From Mangrovibrevibacter kandeliae (GTDB lineage Bacteria; Pseudomonadota; Alphaproteobacteria; Rhizobiales; Rhizobiaceae): DNA of 64,000 nucleotides. Positions within the stretch are counted from its first letter, which is position 1. Every line of letters begins with the position of its first letter. The notes beneath the pieces were generated by a model that was given only the letters and a program-made list of their open reading frames with translations, was not told the origin of the DNA and searched no databases. Positions 36,148 to 44,975 of this stretch are shown piece after piece. The DNA lies in the NCBI RefSeq assembly GCF_024519155.1, contig NZ_JANIFJ010000004.1:1-64000 (forward strand). Reading direction: 5' to 3'. A program made the translations under genes and the position numbers.

Positions 36148-37068
36148 TCAGCGCGCCAGCCGGATGCGCGGATCGATCGCCGCGTAGGCGAAGTCCGCCG
36201 CGACGCTGGTCGCGACATAGATGAAGGAGATCAGGAGCACGATGACCTGCACCACGAGAAAATCGCGCGACTGGATCGACTGGATGGCGAGCTGGCCGAT
36301 ACCCGGCCAGGCGAACACCGTCTCGACGATGACCGCGCCGGCGAGAAGATTGCCGATCTCGAGCGCGGCGATGGTGATGACCGGGATCGCCGAGTTGCGC
36401 AGCACGTGGCGCAGCACCACCGCCCGCATCGACAGGCCGCGGGCGAGGGCCGCGCGGACGTAGTCCTTGCCGAGTTCGTCGACCATGGCGATGCGCGTCA
36501 TCCGGGCGAAGGTCGACATCGACAGCGCGCCGAGCGCGATCGACGGCATCACCAGGAAGCGGACGTCGCCGACGCCCGAGGTCGGCAGCCAGTGGAGCTG
36601 CACCGCGAAGACCATGATGAGGAGAATGCCCGACAGGAAGGTCGGGACGCTCTGGCCCGTGAGCACCACGGCGGCCAGGGCCCGCTCGAGCGCCGTGCCG
36701 CGATAGGTCGCCATCAGCATGCCGACGGGCAGGCCGACACCGATCGCCACGATCAGCGCGCCGATGGCGAGCTCGATGGTGTAGGGCAGGCGCGACAGGA
36801 CGATGCCGAAGGCCGGCGCCCGCTGCACCACGGACTGACCGAAGTCGCCTTGCAGCAGGCCGCCGAGATAGGCGAGGTACTGCACCCAGACCGGCTGATC
36901 GAAGCCGAGCTGATGGCGCAGCGTCTCGATCTGCTCGGCCGAGGCGCCCTGTGGCACGAGCAGCAGGGTCGGGTCGCCGGAGAAGTGCATCACCACGAAG
37001 ACGATGGTGATGACCCCGAACACCGAGATCGCCGCCTGCAGGAGCCGCCAGAGCGCATAGCCGAGCAT
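36148..37068 (-). CDS. Peptide ABC transporter permease, DppB type (second importer)
   Basis: A 306-residue membrane protein that starts MLGYALWRLLQAAISVFGVI, the DppB opening. It has the periplasmic-side ASAEQIETLRHQLGFDQPVW and the EAA loop DYVRAALARGLSMRAVVLRHV, then VIVETVFAWPGIG. It follows the binding-protein gene by 21 bases. Confidence 0.93.
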   Translation of the reverse strand: MLGYALWRLLQAAISVFGVITIVFVVMHFSGDPTLLLVPQGASAEQIETLRHQLGFDQPVWVQYLAYLGGLLQGDFGQSVVQRAPAFGIVLSRLPYTIELAIGALIVAIGVGLPVGMLMATYRGTALERALAAVVLTGQSVPTFLSGILLIMVFAVQLHWLPTSGVGDVRFLVMPSIALGALSMSTFARMTRIAMVDELGKDYVRAALARGLSMRAVVLRHVLRNSAIPVITIAALEIGNLLAGAVIVETVFAWPGIGQLAIQSIQSRDFLVVQVIVLLISFIYVATSVAADFAYAAIDPRIRLAR

Positions 37069-37089
37069 GTGGTCGTTCCCGCCCGCCCG

Positions 37090-38583
37090 TCAGTTCTTCC
37101 AGGCCATGTCCATTACGAACATCGACTCGTTCGGGGTCGGCTGCCAGGTCAGGTGCGGGTTGGCGCCATAGACCGCGAAGTCCTGGTAGAGGCCGATGCC
37201 CGGCACGTCCGTGCGCAGGATCTCGTAGGCGGTCTTGTAGTCCTTCAGCCGCTCCGCCTCGTCGAGGGTCGAACGGGCGGCATCGACCGCCGCGTCGAAG
37301 TCCGGGTTGGAGTACTTCGCCCAGGTGCTGCCGGTGCGGAACAGCGGATAGATGATGCCGTCGGCGTCCTGGCAAGCGCAGGACCAGCGCCCAATCGCGA
37401 CACTGCCGGCATTGGCCGGATCGCCCTGGCGGCGCTTCAGGAACGTCGCCTGGTCGGTGGAGGTGATCTCGGTGTCGAGACCGGCGTCGTTGATCATCTG
37501 CTGCAGCGCCTCGACCAGCGCCCGATTGTAGGAGGGCGAGGTCAGGAACTCGATCTTCGCGCCCTCGGCGCCCGCCTCCTTCACCAATTCCCGCGCCTTG
37601 TCCGGATCGTAGGCGTAGCCTTCGACCGCGTCGGTGTAGCCGAACACCGGCGGCGCGCCGATGATGTTGACCGGCTTGCCGTAGCCCTGCAGCAGCGCGT
37701 CGATCAGGCCCTGCTGGTCGATTGCGTAGGCGATCGCCTGGCGCACGCGCGCGTCCTTGGTCGGGCCGCTCTGGGCGTTCATGTACATGTAGCCGACCCG
37801 CTCGGTGGCGACCGAGAGGATCTGGACGCTCGGATCGTCCTTCAGGCTGATCGCCTGGTCCGGCGGCACGTCGCGCACGAGATCGGCCTGGCCGGTCTTC
37901 AGGTCGGCGATACGGGTCGACACGTCCGGCACCGCGCGGAAGGTGACGTGGGCGAAGGGTGGCTTGCCGCGCCAGTAGTCCGCATTGGCCTCGAGATCGG
38001 TGCGCACGCCCTGCTGGTGGTCGACGAGCTTGTAGGGGCCGCTGCCGACGGGCTTGGCGTTGAAGCCCTGGTCGCCGACCTTCTCGAGATAGGCCTTCGG
38101 CACGATGGACAGCTTCACCAGCTGGGCAAGCATCGCCGGGTAGGGCGACTTGGTGGTGATCCGCACCTTGGTGGGACTGACCGCCTCGGCCTTGTCGATG
38201 GGGCTGAACTGCGAGAATTGCGGACTCTTGAGCGCCGGGTCGATGATCCGGTTGATGCTGAAGGCGACGTCGTCGGCGGTCAGCTTGCTGCCGTCGTGGA
38301 AGGTGACGTCGTCCCGGATGTCGAAGTCGAGCGTGGTGTCGTTCTCGTAGGACCACTTGGTGGCGATCTGCGGCACGATCTCGCCTGCGGCGTCGCGGGT
38401 GACGAGGTTGTCGAAGATGTTGCGATAGATCGTGTAGCTGTCCGTGTCCCACTGCAGGTGCGGGTCGAGCGTCGCCGCGTCGTTCGGCAGGTCGATCGTC
38501 AGCGTGTCCTTTGCGTCCTGCGCCAGCACCGGCGCGGCGAGGAGACCCATGGCGAGGGTGGTGGCGGCGAGAAGTCTCAGCAT
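37090..38583 (-). CDS. Periplasmic peptide-binding protein, SBP family 5 (second importer)
   Basis: A 497-residue binding protein. The signal peptide is about residues 1-22 (MLRLLAATTLAMGLLAAPVLAQ). Family landmarks are PQIATKWSYENDTTLDFDIR, DGSKLTADDVAFSI, PVGSGPYKL and VRQAIAYAIDQQGL. The frame is open upstream into the deacetylase gene; the ATG before LRLLAATT is the only one giving a signal peptide. The ligand is unknown, but an N-acyl compound would suit the acylase at the end of the operon. Confidence 0.92.
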   Translation of the reverse strand: MLRLLAATTLAMGLLAAPVLAQDAKDTLTIDLPNDAATLDPHLQWDTDSYTIYRNIFDNLVTRDAAGEIVPQIATKWSYENDTTLDFDIRDDVTFHDGSKLTADDVAFSINRIIDPALKSPQFSQFSPIDKAEAVSPTKVRITTKSPYPAMLAQLVKLSIVPKAYLEKVGDQGFNAKPVGSGPYKLVDHQQGVRTDLEANADYWRGKPPFAHVTFRAVPDVSTRIADLKTGQADLVRDVPPDQAISLKDDPSVQILSVATERVGYMYMNAQSGPTKDARVRQAIAYAIDQQGLIDALLQGYGKPVNIIGAPPVFGYTDAVEGYAYDPDKARELVKEAGAEGAKIEFLTSPSYNRALVEALQQMINDAGLDTEITSTDQATFLKRRQGDPANAGSVAIGRWSCACQDADGIIYPLFRTGSTWAKYSNPDFDAAVDAARSTLDEAERLKDYKTAYEILRTDVPGIGLYQDFAVYGANPHLTWQPTPNESMFVMDMAWKN

Positions 38584-38629
38584 CCGGGTAAATCCCCTTT
38601 CGTCGTTTCGGCGATAGAAGTGGTCGGCG

Positions 38630-39556
38630 TCAGGCTTTGGTCGCGTCGGCTTCGGCGAGGCAGTAGCGGACGATGTCGGCATGGGTCGCGAACCAGACGT
38701 CGCCCTTGCTCTTGGCGAGGCGGATGACCTCGTCCAGGATGAAGATGCGCGAGCGGTGGCCGACATGGTGTGGATGCAAGGTGAGCTGGAACAGTCCGCC
38801 TTCCTCCCAGGCGAGCTCCAGTTCGCGGCTCAGGATGTCGAGGAGCATCGCCGGCCCACCATAGGGGCGCGCGGTCCCGCCACGGTCCATGTTGAAGTAC
38901 GGCGCGTCGTCGCGGATCCATTCGACCGGAAGTTCGACCACGCCCGTGACCTCGCCGTCCTCCAGGAGCTCGTAGGGCTCGTCGTCGGCCATCAGCGAGG
39001 AATCGTAGAGGAGGCCCATTTCGCGCACGATCGAAAGGGTGTGCGGAGAGAAGTCCCAGGACGCGGTGCGCATCCCGACCGGGCGGGTGCCGGCGAGCTT
39101 CTCCAGCACGTCGGCCGCGCGCAGCGACAGGTCGCGCTCGGTGGCGTGGTCGAGACCGGAGTTGAACTCGTGGATCCAGGAGTGGATGCCGATCTCGTGG
39201 CCGGCGCCGGCGACGCGCTCGACCTCGTCCGCGTTCAGCATCGCCGAGACAGCCGGCATGAAGAAGGAGGCCGGAACGCCATGCCGCGCGAGCAGGCCGA
39301 GGATGCGGGGCATGCCGGCGCGCGCGCCATAGGTGCCCTGGCTCATGCGTCCGGCGGAGAGGCCGCCGTTGCGCAGCTCGATCGTCTCGTGATCACTGTC
39401 GAAGGAGAGGGCCACCGCCATGCGCGCGCCGCCCTTCCATGACGCGGGCTTCAGCGAGCGCCCCGCCGCTGCCTTGGCCACTTTGCTGCGCCATACCGGC
39501 TCCGGCCAAAGCCACGGGGTCTTCGGATCGGCGATGTCTTGAGCGTCTGGAGCCAT
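38630..39556 (-). CDS. NodB/PuuE-type polysaccharide deacetylase-family hydrolase
   Basis: A 308-residue metal-dependent hydrolase of carbohydrate esterase family 4. Motif 1 is ALSFDSDHETIE, motif 2 is HEIGIHSWIHE (the H-S-x-x-H metal site), and motif 3 is GMRTASWDFS. The subtype with an extended N-terminus resembles PuuE-like allantoinases and peptidoglycan deacetylases; these act on amide bonds. It has no signal peptide, so the substrate is probably imported. It is the first gene of the second peptide operon and is divergent from the IclR gene. Confidence 0.85.
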   Translation of the reverse strand: MAPDAQDIADPKTPWLWPEPVWRSKVAKAAAGRSLKPASWKGGARMAVALSFDSDHETIELRNGGLSAGRMSQGTYGARAGMPRILGLLARHGVPASFFMPAVSAMLNADEVERVAGAGHEIGIHSWIHEFNSGLDHATERDLSLRAADVLEKLAGTRPVGMRTASWDFSPHTLSIVREMGLLYDSSLMADDEPYELLEDGEVTGVVELPVEWIRDDAPYFNMDRGGTARPYGGPAMLLDILSRELELAWEEGGLFQLTLHPHHVGHRSRIFILDEVIRLAKSKGDVWFATHADIVRYCLAEADATKA

Positions 39557-39683
39557 TCGATGCTTATTCTGTCAGGTTTCCAGTCGCAGCTGCCCGCATG
39601 GAGGCTGCCCCGCACTGGCGCTTCTCTGTGCAGGAAGGTTATGAGCCTACTGTCTGACCAGCAACTGGGCGGTGTTCACATCC

Positions 39684-40442
39684 ATGAACTCTGAGGTCAA
39701 GAGCGCCGGCCGCATCCTGGATCTCCTGGAATTGCTGGCCGAAAGCCGCGAGGCGGTCTCGTTCACCCGCATCACCAGCGCGCTGTCATTGCCCAAGAGC
39801 AGCGCCCATGCGCTTCTGCAGACGTTGATCGGGCGCGGCCATGTCGTTCATGACGCCGATGGTCGCTACCTCCTCGTCGAGGCGAGCCGTCACGGGTTTC
39901 CGTTCCGGCCGATCGAGGAGCCGCTCGTGGCCAAGGCCATGCCGATCATGCAGCGGCTGCGCGACGCCTCGGGCGAAACGGTGCTGATCTCGACGATGAA
40001 TGCCCGCGGCGACATTCGCCGGCTCGCCAAATGCGTCAGTCGCCAGCCGGTGCGCTACGACGTCGATCTCCAGTCGCCGATCGCGGCGTACTGCACGGCA
40101 ACCGGGCGCGCACTCCTCGCCTTTCGCGGCGATCACGAGATCGAGGCCTATCTCGATCGTGTCAGCCTCCTGTCCTACACCGGCTTTACCGTCACCGGCC
40201 GGGTGGCGCTGATCGACGTGCTCGCCGAGGTGCGCCGCCGCGACTTTGCGATCAACGACCAGGAGTTCATCACCGGATCGACGGCCGTCGCCGCGCCGGT
40301 GCGCGACGGAAGCGGAGCGGTGATCGCCGCCCTGAACCTCGGCACGCTGACCAGCCGGTTTCGCGAGCGCGAGGAGGAGCTCTGTCGGCTCGTCGTCGCG
40401 GCGGCCGCCACCCTGTCCGCGCGCCTTAAGGCCGATGCCTGA
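39684..40442 (+). CDS. IclR-family transcriptional regulator
   Basis: A 252-residue regulator. The winged helix (about 5-65) reads KSAGRILDLLELLAESREAV and LPKSSAHALLQTL. The GAF-like effector domain (about 80-250) has the IclR blocks SPIAAYCTATGRALLAF and STAVAAPVRDGSGAVIAALN. It is transcribed away from the deacetylase-importer-acylase operon across 127 bases and likely controls it. A GTG four codons upstream is an alternative start. Confidence 0.9.
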   Translation: MNSEVKSAGRILDLLELLAESREAVSFTRITSALSLPKSSAHALLQTLIGRGHVVHDADGRYLLVEASRHGFPFRPIEEPLVAKAMPIMQRLRDASGETVLISTMNARGDIRRLAKCVSRQPVRYDVDLQSPIAAYCTATGRALLAFRGDHEIEAYLDRVSLLSYTGFTVTGRVALIDVLAEVRRRDFAINDQEFITGSTAVAAPVRDGSGAVIAALNLGTLTSRFREREEELCRLVVAAAATLSARLKADA

Positions 40443-40545
40443 CGCCCGGCCGACCGCCGGACTGCGCGGCCGGCCGTCGCGCACCGCGGCCGGCGTCGCC
40501 TGGAGGCGCGGCATGATGCTGCCGACGTGCGGCGTCCTCGGCCGG

Positions 40546-41472
40546 TCAGGCGGGCGGGGTCGCAAGCGACCGCATCGTCCGCTCCAGGCCGTCGCCGAGC
40601 CTGACGTGGGCCCGAAAGCCGAGCTCGTCCGCAGCACGGTGCGACGTGTAGCCGTCCGGCCCCTCGGCGGAGGGTTCTGCGCGTTCGAAGTCGATCCGGC
40701 TCTGCGGACACAGACGACCGACGACGTCGGCGACATCGCCCAGGGTCTCGCCGGCGGGGCCGACGATGTTGAAGATGCGCGACGTCACCGCGCCGGCCGT
40801 CGCGGCGGCGAGGAGGCCCGACACCGCATCCTCGATATAGAGGTAATGCGCGACGTCCGCCGGATGCCCCTCAACCTCGAAGTCTCTCCCTTCCGTCGCC
40901 GCCCGCAGCAGCGCCTCCAGCATCGTCGGGGTCGCGCGCCCGGGGCCATAGACCCAGCCGAGACGGAGCGCGAGGACGTCGAGGCCTTCGCCGTTGGCGT
41001 AGCCGATCACGGCGGCCTCCGCCGCCAGCTTGCTCGCCCCGTAGACGCCCGGCGGATCGGGCGGCGCGCTCTCGTCGAGAACGCCGCGGCGGCGCGCACC
41101 GTAGACCTCGACGGACGAGCACACGACGATGCGCCCGGCCCCGCTTCGCCGCGCGGCCTCGAGAAGCTCCGCCGTCCCCTGCGCGTTGATGCGCCAGATG
41201 TCGCCCGGGCGGTCCGCGAGCACCATCGGACCGGAGACGGCTCCGCAGTGCAGGACGGTGTCGAAGGGCGCACTGGCGAAGAGCGCCACGATGTCATCGT
41301 TGCACCGAAGGTCGCACGCCGTGATGCCGTCCCCGGGCATGCCGTCGCCGATGTCGGCGCCGACCACGTCGATCCCCTCCTGGCGGAGCCGCGCCCGCGT
41401 GGCGCCGCCCAGGAAGCCGCGCGCGCCGGTCAGAAGCACGCGGCCGAGGGAACGGGTCGCACGGCCGCTCAT
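40546..41472 (-). CDS. NAD-dependent epimerase/dehydratase-family protein
   Basis: A 308-residue extended SDR. The N-terminal cofactor loop is TGARGFLG. The catalytic site is SSVEVYG with YGASK (Tyr and Lys of the YxxxK motif), and LRLGWVYGPG follows. Members act on nucleotide sugars or oxidise aldonates/uronates. The context, convergent with an IclR gene and divergent from a glutamine-synthetase-like operon, does not fix the substrate. The ATG before SGRATRSLG is chosen; 27 more codons are open upstream. Confidence 0.85.
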   Translation of the reverse strand: MSGRATRSLGRVLLTGARGFLGGATRARLRQEGIDVVGADIGDGMPGDGITACDLRCNDDIVALFASAPFDTVLHCGAVSGPMVLADRPGDIWRINAQGTAELLEAARRSGAGRIVVCSSVEVYGARRRGVLDESAPPDPPGVYGASKLAAEAAVIGYANGEGLDVLALRLGWVYGPGRATPTMLEALLRAATEGRDFEVEGHPADVAHYLYIEDAVSGLLAAATAGAVTSRIFNIVGPAGETLGDVADVVGRLCPQSRIDFERAEPSAEGPDGYTSHRAADELGFRAHVRLGDGLERTMRSLATPPA

Positions 41473-41999
41473 CCTGCGGCCAACCTCGGCTTCGCTGGCC
41501 GGAGCTGTCCACCTGCGCAGCGACGGACGGAGCAGCCCCAGGCATTGCCGCACCGAGGGGCCGATGTTCGCGCTCGGCGGAGCGTCTTACAAAGCCGGGC
41601 CATCGACGTTCCTCTTCTCAGCTGCTGCCCAAGTCCTGAGCGTGCCCGATATCGAGCAGGGCTCGCTTGTATCAGAAGATAACGCCATGGTAGCGATCGA
41701 TGCGATGACACTGCACCGGCGATGGGGTCGAGCGTCCACCATGATCGAACCCGCCGGGACCTCGGCGCGAGTTGCACGCGCTTTGCCGAGGCCACGCGCG
41801 GGGTGTCCTGCCTCGGCATGTCTCGGAGCCTTCATCGCCAGTACCCCTATTACCCTGTCCTCGCCACGACCAGACACTCGCGGCCCGCGCGACAGGGCGG
41901 CTGCGGCCGCCGATCTCGGCGGGCGCGAGCGCTACCGGCGCGCGCGCACCGCCGCATCGGAAGCCTCGCGCATGTCCACCGCTATCCGAAGGTGACAGG
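41473..41999. other. Divergent intergenic region
   Basis: About 530 bases between the epimerase and glutamine-synthetase-like genes. Open frames here have no recognisable product. A comparatively AT-rich patch at about 41660-41700 (cttgtatcagaagataacgcc) may belong to promoters of one or both operons. No clear palindrome was found. Confidence 0.4.
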
Positions 42000-43313
42000 A
42001 TGATCCGAGAGCCGCTGACCCTGTTCTGCTACGCCGACCTGTCCGGGCAGGTGCGGGGGAAAGGCTTCCCGACCCGCCTGCTCGACAAGCGGCTCAAGGC
42101 CGGCATCGGCTGGACGCCGACCAACCTGATGTTCACGGCCCTCGGCACGATCGCATCCTCACCCTGGGGACCGCACGGCGACCTCACGCTGATGCCCGAT
42201 CCCGCGACGCGCGTGGAGGTCGACTTCGAGGACGGATCCCCGGCCGAGCGCTTCTTCCTGTGCGACCTGACCGAGACCGACGGCACTCCGTGGGACTGCT
42301 GCCCGCGCACCGCACTCAAGATCGCAGCGAAGGACCTGCTGCGCGAGACGGGCATCGTGCTTCGCGCCACCTTCGAGCACGAGTTCGTCTATTCCGGCGC
42401 CGAGACTCGGGCCGGCGACATGTACGGTCTCGGCGCGGTGCGCCGCCATGGCGTCTTCGGCGAAGTCTTCATCGCCGCGCTGCAGGCGGCGGGCCTGGAC
42501 GTCGAGTCCTACCTGCCGGAGTTCGGTCCGGGCCAGTTCGAGGTGACGCTGCCGCCGGCCGAAGCCCTTGCCGCCTGCGATCAGGCCGTAACCGTGAAGG
42601 AGCTCGCGCGCGCCACCGCGCACCGGCTCGGCCACCGCGTCACCTTCGCGCCGCGCGTCGCGCCGGACGGTCTCGGCAGCGGCGTCCACATTCACTTCAG
42701 CCTGTGGACCGAGGCGGGCGAGCCGATCAGCTTCGACCCGGATCGACCGTTCGGTGTGAGCGAGCGGGCAGGCAGCTTCCTCGCCGGCGTCCTCCGGCAC
42801 ATGCCGGCGCTCTGTGCCTTCACCGCTCCGACGGCTGTGTCCTACCTGCGTCTGGTGCCGAACACCTGGACCGGCGTCTGGTCCAACCTCGGCTACCACG
42901 ACCGCGAGGCCGGCATCCGCATCTGCCCCGTCTTCGGCGCGTCCAGGAAGGCGGCGCGGCAGTTCAACTTCGAGTTCCGCGCCGCCGATGCCACCGCCAA
43001 TCCCTATCTGCAGCTCGCGGCGATCATCCGCGCCGGGCTTGCAGGCCTGCGCGACGGTGCCCCGACGCCAGAGCCCACCACCGGCATCGATCCCGGCGTG
43101 ATGGATGAGGCGGAGCGCGCGGCACGGGGCATCCGGCGCCTGCCGTCGAGTGCCGGCGCGGCGCTCGACGCGCTCGAGGCCGACGCTGCCGCCAGCGCGT
43201 TCCTGTCGCCCGCGCTGACGCAAGCCTATCTCGCCAACAAGCGCAGCGAGCTCGAGCTGACCCGCGCCTGGAGCCCCGAGGAGCTCTGTGCCCGGTACGC
43301 CGAGGTCTACTGA
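42000..43313 (+). CDS. Glutamine-synthetase-family ligase (gamma-glutamylamide type)
   Basis: A 437-residue member of the glutamine synthetase family. Metal and substrate sites are visible: FEHEFVY (E-x-E), PEFGPGQFEVTLPP, GSGVHIHFSLW (His), NTWTGVWSNLGY and FEFRAADATANPYLQL. It is shorter than housekeeping GlnA, and the N-terminal beta-grasp is reduced. Such relatives join glutamate to amines (for example putrescine or isopropylamine) in amine catabolism. It heads a three-gene operon with an SDR and a cysteine hydrolase, supporting a catabolic role. Confidence 0.85.
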   Translation: MIREPLTLFCYADLSGQVRGKGFPTRLLDKRLKAGIGWTPTNLMFTALGTIASSPWGPHGDLTLMPDPATRVEVDFEDGSPAERFFLCDLTETDGTPWDCCPRTALKIAAKDLLRETGIVLRATFEHEFVYSGAETRAGDMYGLGAVRRHGVFGEVFIAALQAAGLDVESYLPEFGPGQFEVTLPPAEALAACDQAVTVKELARATAHRLGHRVTFAPRVAPDGLGSGVHIHFSLWTEAGEPISFDPDRPFGVSERAGSFLAGVLRHMPALCAFTAPTAVSYLRLVPNTWTGVWSNLGYHDREAGIRICPVFGASRKAARQFNFEFRAADATANPYLQLAAIIRAGLAGLRDGAPTPEPTTGIDPGVMDEAERAARGIRRLPSSAGAALDALEADAAASAFLSPALTQAYLANKRSELELTRAWSPEELCARYAEVY

Positions 43314-43326
43314 GGAGCGCCGTCAG

Positions 43327-44067
43327 ATGGGCAAGTTGAACGGGCGCATCGCCGCCGTCACCGGCGCGGCCACGGGCCTCGGCCGGGCCATCGCGCTTCT
43401 TTACGCCGCCGAGGGCTGCGACGTTGCCGTGCTCGACCGCAATGGCGAGGGCGCCGAGACCGTGGCGCGCCGCATCCGCGACCTTGGCCGGCGCAGCATC
43501 GCCGTCACCGTCGACGTCGGCGACGAGGCGGAGGTCGCCGCTGCCTTCGCAAGGGTCGCGGCGGAGCTCGGCCCGCTCGACATTCTCGTCAACAATGCCG
43601 GCATCGTCACCGTGGCGCTGCTCGAGACGATGGCGACGGAGACGTTCGACGAGATGATCCGGATCGACCTGAAGAGCGTCTTCCTCTGCACGCGTGCCGT
43701 CGTGCCGCAGATGAAGGCGCGCGGCTACGGGCGGATCGTCAACATCGCGAGCCAACTTGCTTACAAGGGCGGCGAGGGGATGACCCACTATGCCGCCGCG
43801 AAGGCCGGCGTCGTCGGCTTCACCCGCTCCCTCGCCTACGAGGTGACGCGGCACAACATCGCCGTGAACGCGATCTGTCCCGGGCCGATCGACACCGACA
43901 TGAAGCTGCCGTCCGAGTGGGTGGGCCGGAAGGAGGCGGAGCTCGTGATCGGCCGCCAGGGGCGGGTGGAGGAGGTGGCACCGACCGCGCTGCTGCTCGC
44001 GCTGGAGGATGCCGCCTTCTATGTCGGCGCGACGTTCCATCCGAACGGCGGCGACGTGATGGTCTGA
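43327..44067 (+). CDS. Short-chain dehydrogenase/reductase
   Basis: A 246-residue classical SDR with TGAATGLG at the cofactor site, NNAGIV, and the catalytic Ser in VNIASQLAYKG with Tyr-Lys in MTHYAAAKAG. LDRNGEG after the second beta strand favours NAD. It starts 13 bases after the ligase stop. The ATG preceded by gaggagcgccgtcag is chosen; the upstream in-frame codons overlap the ligase gene. Confidence 0.9.
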   Translation: MGKLNGRIAAVTGAATGLGRAIALLYAAEGCDVAVLDRNGEGAETVARRIRDLGRRSIAVTVDVGDEAEVAAAFARVAAELGPLDILVNNAGIVTVALLETMATETFDEMIRIDLKSVFLCTRAVVPQMKARGYGRIVNIASQLAYKGGEGMTHYAAAKAGVVGFTRSLAYEVTRHNIAVNAICPGPIDTDMKLPSEWVGRKEAELVIGRQGRVEEVAPTALLLALEDAAFYVGATFHPNGGDVMV

Positions 44068-44082
44068 CCCGGAGAACCCTTC

Positions 44083-44733
44083 ATGCAACGTCCCGAAGAT
44101 GCCGGCCTCACGCGCGAGCGCCCGTTCGATCCCCGGCGCACCTGCCTGCTCCTGGTCGACACGCAGAACGTCGTCTGGAACCCGGACGTCGCGGCGCGTC
44201 TGCCGGAGTTCGACGCGGTGGTGCGCGACACCGTCCTGCCCAATCTCGAGCGGCTGGTCGCCGGCTTCCGCGCCGCCGGCGCAGAGGTGATGTACACGGT
44301 GATGGAGAACCTCACCAAGGATGGGCGCGACCGCAGCCTCGACTACAAGCTGTCCAACTTCTTCATCGCCAAGGGCTCCTGGGACGCGAAGGTGTTCGAC
44401 GCGCTCGCGCCCGGCGAGGACGAGATCGTCATTCCCAAGACCTCGTCCGGCGTCTTCAACTCGACCAACATCGAGTACGTCCTGCGCAACATCGGCATCG
44501 ACACGCTGGTGGTCACCGGCTTCCTCACCGACCAGTGCGTCGACCACACCCTGCGCGACGCGGCGGATCGCGGCTTCTATCCGGTCTGCGTGTCCGATGC
44601 CTGCGCAACGCACACGCCGGACCGCCATGCGGCAGCGCTGAACGCCTTCGGCGGCTACTGCCGCACCCTCGGCACGGCGGAGCTTCTGGAACACCTTGCG
44701 ATGTCGTCGCGGGGCGCAGCGTCGTCCGACTGA
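44083..44733 (+). CDS. Isochorismatase-family cysteine hydrolase
   Basis: A 216-residue hydrolase with the full catalytic triad: D26 in LLVDTQN, K119 in VIPKTSSGVF and C152 in TDQCVDH, after the cis-peptide GF. Family members cleave amides and ureido groups (nicotinamidase, carbamoylsarcosine and ureidoacrylate hydrolases). The 15-base gap to the SDR gene places it in the ligase operon. The substrate is unknown; removing an amide or carbamoyl group from a nitrogen compound would fit. Confidence 0.88.
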   Translation: MQRPEDAGLTRERPFDPRRTCLLLVDTQNVVWNPDVAARLPEFDAVVRDTVLPNLERLVAGFRAAGAEVMYTVMENLTKDGRDRSLDYKLSNFFIAKGSWDAKVFDALAPGEDEIVIPKTSSGVFNSTNIEYVLRNIGIDTLVVTGFLTDQCVDHTLRDAADRGFYPVCVSDACATHTPDRHAAALNAFGGYCRTLGTAELLEHLAMSSRGAASSD

Positions 44734-44975
44734 ACCGGCATCCATGACCGGCAGAACGGGAAGGGGCCCGGCTTGCAGTGCCGCAGCCGCCGCCGCGCGG
44801 GGGACTGAGCCGCCGTTGAAGGGCGCCAGCCGATGAAAGGCGCCGGCCGCCGTCGCAGTCGCCTCCGATCGACTGTCGCCATCGCCGGCCTCGACGGGGA
44901 TCTGACTGTCCAACCGAGCGTCAAGCCGTGGCGCGCCCGGTCCTGCAACATCCTGCGGAATGAGCGCGAAGGCGT

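Noticed and set aside
35938-38727. 929-codon plus-strand frame over the second peptide operon
   Set aside because: Antisense to two genes with full family motifs; composition is that of a shadow frame.
41554-41999. Possible small genes in the divergent gap before the ligase
   Set aside because: No frame has a ribosome site or protein-like content.
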